A stretch of DNA of 64,000 nt from Seriola aureovittata (Eukaryota > Chordata > Actinopteri > Carangiformes > Carangidae), in assembly GCF_021018895.1 (NCBI RefSeq), contig NC_079387.1, forward strand, positions 8,398,083 through 8,462,082. The letters run 5' to 3'. Below are positions 26,721-38,021 of the stretch, in pieces. The notes below the pieces were generated by a model. The model saw only the letters and a program-made list of their open reading frames with translations, was not told the origin of the DNA and ran no database searches. The position numbers were made by a program, and so were the translations under genes. The first letter of the stretch is position 1. Every line of letters begins with the position of its first letter.

Positions 26721-27297
26721 TTTATTTTCAAGATGTTAAAAAAAAAAAAGCAGCTGTTTATGATTTTTTTTTCTCAAGTTTCAACTCTCCTGTAAGTACA
26801 GACGTTTCCTGCCGTCTCCATCAGTGGTGATGGGGTATCTATATCCTGCAGCGCCACTTGTGTGACTAAGGTTGATAAAACAGGTGTGTTTTCGCACGAA
26901 CGGTTCCTTAATGGCTCTTTAAAATACATCTGAAAGCCCGTCAGTGCATGCTAAAGGTAAATCAGTTGAAAAACTTGAATTTGCTTTTGAATCATGGCTG
27001 TGAATATGAATGGGAGAGTCCTGAAGACAGGAGGGGAAATCAGTGCATGCTGGACCCTTGACTTGAGTCTCTATTCTTGTTTTATTTATCCCCTGTAATT
27101 TTTGGCTTCCCAACAAAACGACCCAACCTTTACGTGCACTTAAACCTCGTCAGTACAACAGCAACCGGGGACGGACTCACTGAATAATTGAGTCCATAGA
27201 GATTGAACAACGTCACGGCTCTACCTATGTCCCCAAAAGACAGAAGAAGCTATTTTTGCGCAGAGGACACTTACTTACAAGGAACACAAACAAGCAC

Positions 27298-27404
27298 GCA
27301 CACACACACACGGATTCACTAACACAGATACACACACACACACACACACACACTTGCAAGACTACCTATCTGTCTATGATGTGCAAATACACACACACAC
27401 ACAC
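27298..27404. repeat. Cluster of three (CA)n tracts
   Basis: CA runs at about 27298-27312, 27331-27353 and 27389-27404, separated by unique sequence. Confidence 0.9.
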
Positions 27405-29184
27405 GAAGGCAAGACACATCAAAGGCTCCATCCCTCTTCAGAGGAGACTCTTAGACATGAAAAGGATCATTGTGTTTCCCTCCCTCTGCTTCTCCTTTCA
27501 TTTCTGTCCAATATTCGCTGCTGATTTTTGCTTTATGCCCTGTTGATAATGTCTGGAAATCTGTTACGGGTTACTTAGCAGAGTCATGTTAAAGAATCGG
27601 TTTGATTCCAGGGTGGAGACACATTTAAGATCAGTGGTTTGGATTTAACCTTCATTCATCCAGGAAATCGCAGTAAGATCTTGTGTTTGTGTGTGAAAAA
27701 CACACAAAAACAGAACAGATAAACAATGTACATTGATGAGGCTGTTACAATAAGGACTGGAGGGAAGGATACTGACTCTCTCACAAGCACCAATCTGAAT
27801 CCCCTAAAAGCCAGATTGTTTAAATAATGTCTCCAACTCTTACCTTTAAGAAAATACACCTATATCTATAAATTTGCATGTTAATGTTAATGCACAGACT
27901 AAAAATGGCAGGTTGGTTACTTTCTAAATCCACAGTATTAAAATCAAATTGTGACAAATTGCGTAATCGGCAAACGAAGATCATTATCCTCACAACGCAA
28001 ACGTCACATCCCCTCAAACATATATTGTTCACGTTCTCAGGCATCTGGCGTTGACATGATATCACAGGAATCTCGCAGGAAAAGTCATGCGATGTCAGAC
28101 GCAGCCTCTAGGTGAAACTCCTCAACTGTCAGTTTTCACATTTACTAAGTTTTCCATCAGTTCCACATAATTTTCTAAATCCTTCCTAACTGACATGACT
28201 CTGTTGGGGGATTTGTTTTACTCTACTTTCAGATTACTGTTACTGACAATTAACCGGAAAGGTGAAGACCGCCAGTGAGAAACCTGTGAACAGAAGCAGC
28301 CCTCACATCTTGTACTTACAGCTACAGTGTGTAATGCCTTCTAATATTTTCTAGTTGGAATATGCTGCAAAGCACGTCTTAATTTGGAGAGGCGCTGTCA
28401 AGCCAGAATGTGAGCCAGACTCACTGAGCAGCCCGGCAGCAGAGATATTCCCCTCTAATGTGGTTGACGAGGCGTCGGCCAAAGTTGGGGGTGGGAACTC
28501 ACGGCTGTCAATTAATACATGGTTTATAACACATCATGATGGGGTAAGCAAATATATCCATAAATGGAGGATGCTGCATGAACATATAATCAATGAAAAC
28601 ATTGAAAAGCCCTCATATCTGTTTACAACTACATTATAATGAGCGATAAACCATTTCGTATTATCTCATATTTGGTTAAGGTAGAGAAACTTTGAACTAC
28701 TGGCAGTTTGTTCACAAGCTCCAACCTCATGGAGGCATTTCTGTGCATGATTATGTCCTAAAAACTGTCTTTCAAAAGAAAACAACCTTTGAAAACAGGT
28801 TGGAATATTCTTACTGCAATGTCAGACTGTTTCACTGAAAATAAGACTCAGTTACACATTAAATAAGAAGGAGATTATGTGCATTGAACAATGCATTATA
28901 TTTTTAAAAAGCGGGTCAGATGTTTTGTGTGGAAAATCTTACATAACACAGCCTGAAATTAACAAGTGTAATTTACTGGTTCCCTCTGGTACTTAACCTA
29001 GTTGTTACTCCCTTGGTCCCTATTGTCTTGTTTTCTTCCACTTTACCTACAGTCAGTTATCAGTTGAAACCAGCAAGTGTTTTATTAATACTGCAACTGA
29101 CCCAAACAGCAAACACTATCAGCAGATGCACAGTGACTTTGGATAAGTTCACGCAATGCAAACTAGCAGCTATAGCAGTCAAAT

Positions 29185-29262
29185 AAATGTCGTGGAGTAA
29201 AAAGTGCAATATTGTTTATGTGCTTTAAAATGTAGTGAAGTGCAGAGTAGCATAAGTAGAGC
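29185..29262 (-). repeat. Fragment of fish repeat family C, reverse
   Basis: Reads gtcgtggagtaaaaagtgcaatattg and gtagtgaagtgcagagtagcataagtag, the reverse wording of the AAGTAC-type repeat at 19883-20095. Confidence 0.6.
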
Positions 29263-30520
29263 TTGTTATGCAAATATCTAACACTTCCTTGAACTTAATG
29301 AGGCGGAGGTCTGTCTCTATACGATGAATTTAACAACAGATACAGTATGTTTATGCAGTATGTACTGGTCGCAGAAGGGGGTTGATTCAGGATGACACTG
29401 ATTACTTGACACCTCATTCTGCCATATACTCTGATTCAATAAACATACATACATGTGAAGTGAGAAAGGGGCCGGCTCCGAACAAACCCAAACAAAAGCA
29501 TAGACAGTTTCTTAATCAGTCCGCCTCAAGATCCCAGACACTGTAATCATTTCAACATCACTGCGAGCATAAATCAATTCAGGACACGGTGACAAGGAGT
29601 TTCAAGATGGGTAAACGTCCATGTATTTATGTGATGATACTCTATACACACAATAACTGATATCATGCACTTGGGACTCACTCGAGGGCCCTTCAATTAT
29701 TATGCTTTGCGATATTTCTGAATATGATCCTGTTACTTGTTGCTTGGAAAATAAAGAACTTATTTATAAGATTTAACACCAATTTGGAGCCATTCAGGAT
29801 AAATACTGCTTTGATTTCCACCAATCCACAAGCAGAGAAGACAGTGGCTACCCTCCTCAAGTGGAATCACTTCAGCAGCACTGAGTGTGCAGTTGATACG
29901 ATTCAGATAAAAGAAAAATAACTGCTGAGGCAGAGAAGTCTTTGTCTCATACAGCAGAACAGAGGATTTGTGCTTTTTCCACATGTCAAACGCCACTTTA
30001 AAGTGCCTTTTAATGTAGTCTCAGTGCGTGGGGGCGCATGTGAAAGCGTGTATGTGTGCCGGCTTGTCTTTTCTCTTTTTTTTTTCCTTCCAGCTTTTCC
30101 ATGCTTGACCTTCGTTGATGTGACTCATTTAGGTGCCGGGAGAGTGAGGCTGAAAATTCATAAGAAAAGGTTATCTGATTGCAGTGCAGAAGGTCGTTGT
30201 TCTTCGCCGCCTGCGCCAAGACGGCATTAAGACGGCGTCATGAGTTAATTCAGAAAAATGAAACGGCATTCACTGTGCTTAATTGCATTCTCTGAGGTGG
30301 ATGAGAAACCTCGGTGGCTTGATAACATTTCTTTCTTACATAATTGTCACATGTGACCTTTGTAAAAGGGTGACACCTGTTCAAAACTAAAGTCAAACCT
30401 CCGCCAATATTCCTCCACTTGTTACACTTCTTTTGTTTTTTTGAGCTTGCAAACACAACTTTAGTCTCGTTCTACTGTATGCTTGCTTCACAGGTTTTGC
30501 CAAATTTACTTACTAAAAAA

Positions 30521-30522
<2 letters not shown>

Positions 30523-30576
<54 letters not shown>
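30523..30576. repeat. (GT)n microsatellite, 54 bp
   Basis: Uninterrupted GT tract, likely length-polymorphic. Confidence 0.97.
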
Positions 30577-30577
<1 letters not shown>

Positions 30578-30661
30578 AGTACATGAGTGCTGGGATTTTC
30601 CTTGATCCATCAGTAGGTGAAAAAGAGTTCAAACAGAGGTGTGTTGAGATTTCAGTGTTGA

Positions 30662-30697
30662 GATTAGACAGTTTTACACAAGTAAAACTGTCTAATC
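30662..30697. repeat. Perfect 16-bp hairpin with 4-nt loop
   Basis: GATTAGACAGTTTTAC, loop ACAA, then GTAAAACTGTCTAATC. The arms are perfect. It is too short for a typical microRNA precursor and lies just before a dispersed repeat. Confidence 0.95.
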
Positions 30698-30764
30698 ATC
30701 ACCTGTCAGTCAGCTTTTGGCTTGTTTGTAAAAAGTCAGTGTGAACTTGAATCAGATCAGAACT

Positions 30765-31196
30765 AGAGACAAGAAGGTGTTTTTTATGTCTCCGCCCCTG
30801 GCGACAGCCACTGTGTTTTCGGGTTGTCCGCCCATCCCATTCTTGTGAACACGATATCTCAGTTTCTTCAAAATTTTGCTCAAATGTCAACTTGGATTTA
30901 AGGATGAACTGATTAGATTTTGGTGGTCAAAGGTCAAAGGTCAAGGTCGTGGTGACCTCACAAAACACATTTTTGGCCATAACTCACAAATTCAAACACT
31001 AATTATGACAATTTATGTCTTTAATCTATTGTCTATTAATGTCTTTGAGAATAAAATGAAGTGATGACATTTCATATCCATAAAGGTGAAAGGTCAATAA
31101 AACACCTCTGACCATTATCCAATGCTGTAATTCCGGATTCCTGCAACTTGTCTGGTTGGCGGAGGGATACAACCACGAGGGGGTGATTCTAGTTTT
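30765..31196 (+). repeat. Teleost interspersed repeat (family B), long copy
   Basis: Reads in order: ttcgggttgtccgcccatcccattcttgtgaacacgatatctcag, gatgaactgattagattttggtggtcaaaggtcaaaggtcaaggtc, gacctcacaaaacacatttttggccataactca, and a tail ggcggagggatacaaccacgagggggtgattctag. A shorter copy in the same orientation is at 44095-44335. This is a widespread fish repeat; its class is not assigned here. Confidence 0.8.
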
Positions 31197-32602
31197 CCTT
31201 GATCTTTGGTATTTGCCACAACCAATATCTTTCCCTGACGTTTTTTAGTAACCTTGGGGAGATATTATAGTGAAAGTGAGAATTTGAAAACACTGGCACT
31301 GGACGGTACAACAGAATCATCCAGTTTCAACATTCTTGTGTGAATATTTGCCCATCCCAACCAGGATGCTCCCCGACGAGGAGTGACACCCTCCGGGGTT
31401 GTACAGAACAGAACCTAACAAGATGCACGAACTGCAACGAGGCAAGAGATGCAATCACCAAGGACGGTAATAAGTATATGAATCATCAGAGCCTATACAT
31501 GGCACGTAGCAGGTGGAACAAAGCACAACCAGCAGCTGCAGCATTGCGTGTGCATCTAATTATACGGACTGACTCACTGTGTTCATTAAATGTGACTGGT
31601 GAATATGATTTTGAGTCAGCTGATATCGATTAGCTGACATAGCAATAACTACATTATGACTAAATACTCTTCTGTCCGTCTGCTTCCTGCTCCAGCATGT
31701 CCCTCTTCACCGCTCATCACTTTGCTCTTATTAGTTTCCATTTCCTTCTCCCGTTTCCTCCCTAATTCAATCCCTCTTCTTCTTCCTCCTCATCCTCCTC
31801 CTCTTCCTCCGCTTGTTTTTCCCTCAGAATCAACGCACAGTGTTTGAAGTGAAACTCTTTTATCGGCCTGTAAATTAATTATGAGCTATTTGTGTTTGAT
31901 GGACTATAAAAAAAACACCTTTTCAAACAGACTGAAAACAGCTGGCGGTATCAAAATAGGTTTAAGGACATGTTGCTTGTTGGAGATGGATACACTAGAG
32001 GAGCTGCATGTTGTGTGTTAAAGCAAAGAACTTTACAATCCTTTCACTGCTGTTGATATTAGTATTGTTTTACTCTTACTCCTAGGTTTGGCTTCAATAT
32101 TGCATTTTATTTCATTAAGGCACATTTGAGACTGAAACTAATAAAGGCTCAACTGCCTTAAGCCATTTTCTAACCATCATGATGAAAGATGAAGTGGTTG
32201 CCAAGGTGACATTTTGGAAAATACAACAAAGACGGTGTTAACTTTTAACACATTTAAATGGTTGGTGCTAATAATGTGTGGGTTTTAGAACAGGCTGTAT
32301 AAAGATGGACGTGGCCTCTGTGACCTCCTCACAGGTTTCTCTTCACTCGGGGAAAATGCGGTTTGCAGATTCATCAAACCAAAACTACTTCAGATATAGA
32401 GATAAATGAATAAAACTGATTTTCTGGCCATCAAAAACATATATATGAAACCTCATTTACAAATATATAAAATGGTCCGAGCCCCTCCATCTTCCACTGC
32501 TTGGATGCATTTTTGCAAACAACAATAAATCTTATATCAAAGTTTGAGCACACATTAGCTAAAACCTACTGCACCTCAAATTTAAATATTATATTGTACG
32601 CA

Positions 32603-32650
32603 GCGGGGAACAAAAGTCTGAGACCACTTTCCCATTCAAGCAAATGAGGT
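32603..32650. mobile_element. Possible terminal fragment of a Tc1/mariner-like element
   Basis: The words gcagcggggaacaaaagtctgagaccact resemble a Tc1-type terminal repeat (cagtgggggacaaaagtctgagaccac). I found no opposite end or transposase nearby, so this is at best a solo remnant. Confidence 0.35.
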
Positions 32651-33519
32651 GAAAGTGACAGTGAAAGTGACAGTTTCGTCAAAAATCACACCCCTTCTCT
32701 CTCTCATAACTCAACATGATGGACATATTTTTGGATTGAGTGTGATTTACATTCTCCGACGGTTATTTATATCCTCGAGCACATTGCAAAAAGGAACTGC
32801 CAATAGCTAATTTGGAGGCTCAAATTGTACTCTACTGCAGTACACTACAGTCAGATGGATCAACACTACGGCTGCTACTGAGACACACAGGTGTTGATCG
32901 CACCTCAGGCCAGATGCTCAGTAAAGCAGAGCCGACAGTTTGCACCATTTTTCATTTTCTTCCTCACAGGCAGACTTCAAGTAAACAGCCAGGTATGCAA
33001 ATGATTTCCTTTTGTTTCTTTCAAAGGTCTTTCTGTTTGATTCTGAGGAACGAACAAGACAAAAGCATGTTTATGAAATTAGCTACACACACACACCAAA
33101 GCAATCCTCGAAATGCCACTCATATCCGCAGGTGCCGCACTGTTTTGTTTATTACACATGTGACAGAAGTTCATCGCCACCCCTAAGCGCTGGTTGAATG
33201 GTCGTGTTTACCCTTATTCCTGCCCATCACACACAAGGAGCATCACTCAGAGGCTGCCTGGAGGACAAAGCAACAGCGAAGCATTCTGGGCGGATGTGTT
33301 TATTTGGGGAGGAGGGGAACGGCGGTGTGGATGAGAGGGATCTGAGAATAAAACTGAATATCTAAATATCTCTCACGATGATGAAGTATCAGCAGAGCCG
33401 GCACGAGAAGTGGACACATGACTTGGAGAAATCGAACGCTCGTCCTGTTTATCTTTTTTTTTTTTTTTTCCTCCTTCTTGCGGGATTAAAAATGTAGTCC
33501 AGCGACCAATTTGCGGGGA

Positions 33520-33552
33520 GATATAAATATTTAACTTATAAATATTTATATC
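33520..33552. repeat. Perfect AT-rich palindrome, 13-bp arms
   Basis: GATATAAATATTT and AAATATTTATATC are perfect inverted arms around a 7-nt AACTTAT spacer. Purpose unknown. Confidence 0.93.
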
Positions 33553-33814
33553 AACTATGCTGCATCAGTTTTGCCTGAAGAAATACATTAGTCAGTGATC
33601 TGTGCTTAAGCTTGATATCCCCTTCACTGCAAAGCATAATATAATAAAGTGCATAAAGACAGTATTTTACAGCTCTCTGGATTTAAGTTGCTCAGAGATG
33701 AAGGAGAGTAGAGTCCAAATGAGGGAGTATAAGTGAATTGTAAGGGTGAAATTGTGGCAAGCTGGATTGACTGATTGACGGAAAACCACCACAAAAGAAG
33801 AAAGCCAGAGGAAG

Positions 33815-33910
33815 GAAGGAATACTCAAATCCTTCAGTAAAAGTACCACAGTGTAAAAATACTCCATTACAAGCACCAGCTCCTGCATTAAAGCAAATTA
33901 TTGTATGCAT
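33815..33910 (-). repeat. Fragment of fish repeat family C, reverse
   Basis: Contains aatactcaaatccttcagtaaaagtaccac and taaaaatactccattacaagc, the reverse wording of the AAGTAC-type repeat. Confidence 0.6.
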
Positions 33911-36900
33911 TTAAACGTCATACTTGCCTTCTGCACATATTAAGTACAAATTTAAAAACACTGGCACTGAATGTTAAAAAAGGTGTGTTGCAAAATATCC
34001 GTGTTTATGTCTGGAGATAAAGTTTCCGCTGCGCTGCTGGAAAGCTTTTAATGTGAAAAACTGGGGACTTTCACTAACAGCAGCCTAAACTGGTTATTGA
34101 GCTTTGCATAAAATGCTAAATGTTTGTACTGTTAATCTGCTAATGCTAAATCATTGTTATTGTCCTTTACATATATATATATATACATCTTTTAGGAGAA
34201 CTGTAAATAAAGCTGCTGCTTGTGATGTGTTATTGAGAGGAAGACCTTCAGGGCTAAAAGAGGACCTCACCTCCTCTGTGATGTTTTTCAGGTAAAAAGT
34301 AATCTGTAGTTTTATTTGCATTTGATATTCTCCTAAAAAAACATTAAAACAGAATGTTAAACAAAGTTAAGATGGTCCAAAAGAGACTAAAATGAAGCTC
34401 ATTAGCTGTGTTGTGCCTTTAACTTCCTCTGTTGGAGAATAAACTAGAAAACGTACATACTTATATTTTGTGGACTTTTTTCTGCTTGTTTCTCTACATT
34501 GTCTCACATCAGGTATTGAATGGAGGAATCAGCGGCAAACAATGAATGACTAATTTTAATTACTGATTTGAAAATGTTGATACCTGGGAAACCTATCATT
34601 GCCAATCTAGACGTCTTTATAATATGTAGTTTGAAACTTTCAGGCAAACAATATTTCTGTCTCAGTGTGTGTTAAGGTTTTCAATCAAGCTCCCATTAAA
34701 CACGGAGGTACAAAGATAGTTGGGAAACGTGTTTTTTGGTACATGGATGTGGAAAACGTAGCCGAGCAGTGACTGTAGTTGCTGAGGAGTGAGCGGCCTC
34801 CATGCAAAAATTATGAGGCTGGATAAGAAGGAAGCTATTTGTTCTGATGCTGTTCAAGTCAAGCTAATTAATTTCAGTCAGACGCGCTTTGCTGTCAACA
34901 TCCTTTGGCTTTAATAATGGATTCCATATTATCAGATGCTGACTGGTATTTGCATTCCCAAAGAGAGGACGGCCACATTTGTTAATCTGTGCCCAGACCG
35001 GCAACAGCAAGTTTATTTACTGGTATTCACTGTGAGCTGAAAGAAAGTGAGCTCTTTTACAAGGTGATACTCTCATTCGATGTGTCAAAATATATGGTAA
35101 TTGGTTAAATATGATATGTAGGAATGTCCTGCAAAGGTTTTGCATTGAGAACTACTATGAAAAATGATTAATTTTTCATCATGGGAGGGTTTCCTAACTC
35201 TTCCTGTACCTATAGCGTGCTGTGTAAAACTTAGGAGCAGTGGAGACATAGTTTATCACATTCTGAATATTTTAAAATCTATAATAAAATATTTATACCC
35301 TAAATAATGAACTTGCGACTTTTTACTCTGGATCTTCCCAGAAGACAATACAAGGATTATCTCACTTACAACCTTTGCTTCATTGTTTTTTGTCAATAGC
35401 CATGAGTAACCTTTAACACCTTCATTGTCTGACTCTGAAAATGTCCCCCAGGGGAATAATGCAAGCCTCCGTAGTTAATTTCGGCCAGGTATCTCCGAAC
35501 ACTCGGCGTCATTGTTTTGCAGAATGTCCATGAATAATGGACCTGCTTCAGTGCCTTGTCTTGTAGGTGTAGTCCCCAGAAGGACCCAGCTGAAGCAGAA
35601 AATCCCATTTGGGAATTGCCGTGAGAGTTCATCTCTGCCAGGCGTAACGTGTTGCGGTCTGCTGTGGCTGTCTGAATTATGGGTGTGTCACCGTCAGTGT
35701 GTGTCTCCCTATCATTATCCTCCAAAAGGTCGCACAGGCCGACAGTAACAATGGGTATTCTGGTGACAGATGTATTAAGAAGGTCAGGTCTCATCTGTCT
35801 GCTTTAAGAAAAAGGGCAGAAAAGCCAGGAAGTGAGTGAGACTGTGTGGATTTGTGATGTTTGAGGCGAGTTAGTGGATATGCTACGATTACCAGACCTA
35901 ACTCTGTGAAGTGCCTTTAGATAATTTATGTTCTGATATCAACATCTGCGATATATTATTCTGCTCAGCCTACAAACAAACCAGGTTACCTGTAATTGCA
36001 AACTTTCCTCTTAAACCCGGATCAGCTTTTTTTTTACCAAACAGAATCACTCGAATCACATAACAGACTCTGGAATTCAAATATCTCACATCAGCTTCCA
36101 AAGACTTTTCACTGTCTGACCTTCTCACTGAAGTATCAGTCCACCTTGTTTTTCACCCTATAGGGGACTTCCAGCTGATGTTCTGACCTTCTGCTCGCCA
36201 TGCTGGAGGTCCTCACCTCCAGAGCGATGAAAAGGTGTGAATAGCTGTTTGTAGGGTATTAAAATGTGCTTAATCTCCAGCCTGGTTCTGACTGATCGAA
36301 CAGTATTCACTATTCAAACTAGTTTGTCTTCAGTTATCTTTATCTCTAAATAATAAACGGTATCCTGCAACCATTATACTTCCCTTTACTAATGAAGAAA
36401 CAATTAAGTGTTAAAATCTGAATGTGTGAGCAAGGACGGTTGTGTACCAGGCTGCCCACATCTTTCCCAATTCAAGATAAATGCTGTTAATTAAAGAGTC
36501 AAAGACGGTGAAGATCAATGAATGACACTCTTTGTCAGCTATATTTTGCTCGGTTATATTTAGCCAGTTTTCTTTGGATGCAAGTTCTCTAGAGGAATGT
36601 GGAGACTCCAGTCGAGGTTGATTTGATATTTTGTGCTAAAACCAAAGCCTCTGAGTTGGGTGGTTACATTAGTAACTTGTCACATCATGCACTAAAATGC
36701 TCATTGGATTTTGGCTCTGATCAAAGCAGCAACTGCTGTATAACCCGATTAACCTCAGAGCGAACAAAGCCTCTTCTGCACAACAATGAAAAAAACCCTT
36801 TTTCTCATTACTTTAAGTGTATTTTCACCGATCTAACTAGAGCATGCTGGATTAAGAAAATGTACTCAACTTTGACACTGTGGGGAAACAAAGTGCATTC

Positions 36901-37368
36901 AAATCCTTTTTTTCTCAAGGATTTAAGTTATTGTGTGTTGAAAAGTTGTTCGCCACTAGACTCGGAGTTCTTGTAACAATACCAGCATGACTTTGACTTA
37001 TTTTACTGCGAAGTAAAGAAAATCTTTTTCAATGTCCTCATGCTACGACTTCGCACAATTAGAAGAGGGGTCATTGCCGAGGTGATAAAAAAATATGCCA
37101 AAGTAAACAGTTTGTGAGATGGTGTAATTTAATTTCCATATCAAAAGCACAATGTGTATTTGAGTGTTTCCAGCGAGTCCTGTGCTGTTTTAGTATTTTC
37201 TTTGATGTGGACACATTTATGTTCAAACAAACACATTATCAGCTCCTCCAGAAGAACGAGGCTGAGACTGTAAGCACACAGACCTCACAGACCAGCTCTT
37301 TTCTGTCTCTATACTACTCTAAAAGGGGTTGTCAGATCATTATATTGACTCTATTTTTCTCTCCCCAG

Positions 37369-37460
37369 GAGTACCAGATCGATATTATCTTCGCCCAGAC
37401 CTGGGTGGACACCCGTCTGCGGTATAACAGCAGCAGCATGCGGATTCTAACCCTCAACAG
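37369..37460 (+). CDS. gabrg3: gabrg3 exon 4, first half: loop D region of the ligand-binding domain
   Basis: This 92-bp exon has acceptor ctctccccag and donor CAACAG|gtaaac. It begins in phase 0 with EYQIDIIFAQTWVD, continues TRLRYNSSSMRILTLN, and ends two bases into a serine codon. It corresponds to the first part of the canonical 221-bp exon 4, which here is cut in two. The segment holds the loop D equivalent (IIFAQTW), which in gamma subunits faces the alpha subunit and lines the benzodiazepine site. The residue equivalent to gamma-2 Phe77 is isoleucine. NSS in YNSSS is a potential N-glycosylation sequon. The stretch has one more residue than human gamma-3 (RYNSSSM versus RFNSTM), so the two halves total 224 bp. 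If the following intron were retained, the reading frame would stop at once (AGG TAA). Confidence 0.94.
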
Positions 37461-37889
37461 GTAAACTGGACTTACTGAGGATACAATACAAATACACTGA
37501 CAGCTTTATTTCAGATTCCCAAGTATGTCAGCTTTGCGGCTGCAGCATTGATACCTATTCATTGATCATTTCAGCATTTTCTGTTTAAATACTTTTAACT
37601 GCTGTGAATGTCTTTCTTTCCACTGTTGCACCTATTGTGTTGCAACATTTTCATACAATGAATATCTCCTTCGAGAACGACGTTCTTCTCTCTCTCTCGG
37701 GAAAAGGCCTGCAATTAATGGAACAAATTGATTGATGTGCTTTGTCGCCCTGGTATTTTATTATCCTCTTATTGGGACGTGGAACTGCTTCATGCTTTTC
37801 AGAGATTCCGATGAATTTGACAGCACTCATCTCTTAACTTCTGCCCCCTCTCACGCTGTATATTTTTTGTCTGTCTCTAATTCAACCAG
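37461..37889 (+). other. gabrg3: Short extra intron splitting canonical exon 4 (429 bp)
   Basis: Bounded by gtaaac at the 5' end and attcaaccag at the 3' end. Removing it joins AAC AG with C AAT ATG to give LNSNMVG, the conserved wording of gamma subunits. An in-frame stop directly after the donor shows that it must be spliced out to make a full subunit. Human GABA-A subunit genes do not have an intron here as I know their structure. The interior holds a run of TC repeats near 37688 and no recognisable mobile element. Confidence 0.88.
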
Positions 37890-38021
37890 CAATATGGTCG
37901 GCTTGATCTGGCTGCCCGACACCATCTTTAGGAATTCCAAGACTGCCGACTCTCACTGGATAACAACACCCAATCAGCTGCTGCGGATCTGGAACAACGG
38001 AAAAATACTCTACACACTGAG
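37890..38021 (+). CDS. gabrg3: gabrg3 exon 4, second half: loop A/E side of the ligand-binding domain
   Basis: This 132-bp exon has acceptor attcaaccag and donor CTGAG|gtaaaa. It completes the serine codon split across the short intron, then reads [34 protein letters not shown] and [10 protein letters not shown]. WxPDTxFxNxK is the conserved Cys-loop receptor signature in the middle of the extracellular domain. The LL of NQLLRIW includes the position equivalent to gamma-2 Met130, where leucine is expected for gamma-3. NNGK replaces the NDGK of the mammalian subunits as I recall them. The exon ends after AG of an arginine codon, completed by the first base of the next exon. VGLIW, rather than VGKIW, separates gamma-3 from gamma-1 and gamma-2. 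Confidence 0.95.

Larger units (their letters stand above)
18443..37368 (+). other. gabrg3: Intron 3 (about 18.9 kb)
   Basis: Bounded by donor gtgagt and acceptor tctctccccag. This is the largest complete intron in the window. It carries long (GT)n tracts at 25809-25878 and 30523-30576, CA clusters near 27300, and a 10-bp tandem repeat at 26677. Hairpins lie at 24734, 30662 and 33520. Several interspersed repeats are listed separately. Between these the sequence is ordinary intronic DNA with short random reading frames; I saw no nested gene. Confidence 0.85.

Noticed and set aside
30662..30697. Hairpin as a microRNA precursor
   Set aside because: A 16-bp stem with a 4-nt loop is too short for a typical animal pre-miRNA.
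35393..35794. 133-codon minus-strand frame in intron 3
   Set aside because: No recognisable motif, overlapped by a frame on the other strand, no splice or repeat support.
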